NCBI GenBank assembly: GCA_026989995.1
Contig: JALSIO010000121.1
Coordinates: 1-5,361, forward strand
Direction of reading: 5' to 3'
Source of the DNA: Myxococcales bacterium
Lineage (GTDB): Bacteria; Myxococcota_A; UBA9160; JALSIO01
DNA length: 5,361 nt
Both the position numbers and the translations under genes were made by a program. Below are positions 4,696 to 5,361 of this stretch, one piece after another; positions within the stretch are counted from its first letter, which is position 1, and each line of letters starts with the position of its first letter. The notes beneath the pieces were generated by a model. It made no database searches, was not told where the DNA came from, and was given only the letters and a program-made list of their open reading frames with translations.

Positions 4696-5361
4696 ATGAC
4701 GCGCCGGGACCACACCCGCGAGGGGCTGGTCGGGTCGCTGCTCGTGCTCGCGCTGCCGCTTCTGCTGCAGAGCAGCGTGCAGGCGATCGTCTTCCAGCTC
4801 GGCGAGCTCAGGCTTCTCGCCCGGCTCGGCGAGGAGGCCACGACGGCGGTGATCGTCACCAACCAGTCGCTCCGGCAGGTGGTGATGATGACGGTGATGG
4901 GTGCGAGCTTCGGGGCGGCGGGCCTCGTGGCCCGCGCCATGGGCGGGGGGCGGGTGGCGGAGGCCGAGCACGTCGCGGGCCAGGTGGTCTTTCTCGGCCT
5001 CGCCCTCGGTGCCCTGCTCGCCGTGGCGGGTACGGCCGCGGGCCCGGCGCTCCTCGCCCGCATGCAGGTGGCCCCGGAGGTTCTCGAGCTCGGCACGCCC
5101 TACGTCCGCCTCGTCTTCCTCCTCTCCTTTCTCTTCATCTTTCCGATCCTCTTCGGGAGCCTGCTGAGCGCCGCCGGAGACGGCGCCACACCCGTCGCCA
5201 TCTCGCTGCTCCAGGCGCCGATCTCGCTCGTCGCCGAGTGGTGCCTGATCTTCGGCCATCTCGGGCTGCCCCGGCTCGGCGTCTCCGGGGTCGCGCTCGG
5301 CCTCGCGGTGGGGCAGGCGGTGGCCCTCGGGCTCGGGCTCCGGGTGCTGTTCCGGGGGAGC
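4696..5361 (+). CDS. MATE-family multidrug/Na+(H+) antiporter, N-terminal lobe (3' end outside window)
   Basis: Inner-membrane exporter of the MATE superfamily, which pumps cationic drugs or metabolites out in exchange for Na+ or H+. 222 residues are visible of about 450-480 expected, ending at the window edge in an open frame. Six hydrophobic segments lie at about 11-35, 51-79, 96-120, 134-157, 164-187 and 194-219, matching the first half of the 12-helix fold. Family signatures: a DHTREG stretch just after the start, the loop after TM2 LVARAMGGGRVAEAEHVAGQ (positive and Gly-rich), PYVRLVF before TM4, GDGATPVAISLL after TM4 and GVSGVALG before TM6. The ATG at 4696 gives a normal N-terminus, although its upstream GGTGGGG is a weak ribosome site. 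An in-frame GTG at 4645 has a better GGGGAG, but adds 17 untypical residues. The usual acidic DxxFVGRLG-type segment reads GELRLLARLG (36-45). The subfamily (NorM or DinF type) and substrate cannot be set from half the protein. Confidence 0.88.
   Translation, partial: MTRRDHTREGLVGSLLVLALPLLLQSSVQAIVFQLGELRLLARLGEEATTAVIVTNQSLRQVVMMTVMGASFGAAGLVARAMGGGRVAEAEHVAGQVVFLGLALGALLAVAGTAAGPALLARMQVAPEVLELGTPYVRLVFLLSFLFIFPILFGSLLSAAGDGATPVAISLLQAPISLVAEWCLIFGHLGLPRLGVSGVALGLAVGQAVALGLGLRVLFRGS

Overview
This is a very G+C-rich bacterial window in which all the genes I can support lie on the + strand. The sigma factor carries a spacer domain between regions 1.2 and 2.1, as in Proteobacteria and their former 'delta' relatives. 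The flavoprotein resembles the actinobacterial form of soluble transhydrogenase. I infer a high-GC deltaproteobacterial-type lineage (Myxococcota, Desulfobacterota or Binatota-like), but the sequence does not fix the phylum.

Layout: (1) Positions 3-458 are the C-terminal two thirds of GTP cyclohydrolase I (folE), cut by the left edge. (2) Positions 459-1375 are a 917-base stretch without a convincing gene. It holds a sigma70-type promoter (TTGACA, 17 bp, TAGAGT, 691-719) and then about 650 nt of GC-rich leader full of inverted repeats, including a perfect 14-bp stem at 1167-1207. (3) Positions 1376-2977 encode an RpoD/SigA-family sigma factor of 533 residues, starting at a GTG behind a near-perfect Shine-Dalgarno. 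It has no recognisable region 1.1, a shortened spacer domain and an unusual residue in the -12-reading part of region 2.4. A strong terminator-like hairpin follows. (4) Positions 3129-4511 encode SthA, a soluble Si-specific NAD(P)+ transhydrogenase. Its ribosome binding site overlaps a nested hairpin with a CCTCC anti-Shine-Dalgarno-like arm. (5) Positions 4512-4695 hold further stem-loops. (6) Positions 4696-5361 encode the N-terminal lobe of a MATE-family multidrug exporter, cut by the right edge.

The genes do not form an obvious single pathway: folate/pterin synthesis, transcription initiation, NADPH/NADH balance and drug/cation efflux. Each is separated from the next by 150-900 bp containing hairpins, so they are probably mostly separate transcription units. 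I see no mobile element, CRISPR array, tRNA or rRNA. The most noteworthy part is the sigma factor together with its long structured leader: it looks like a divergent or secondary RpoD paralogue under possible post-transcriptional control. No clearly new multi-gene system is visible.
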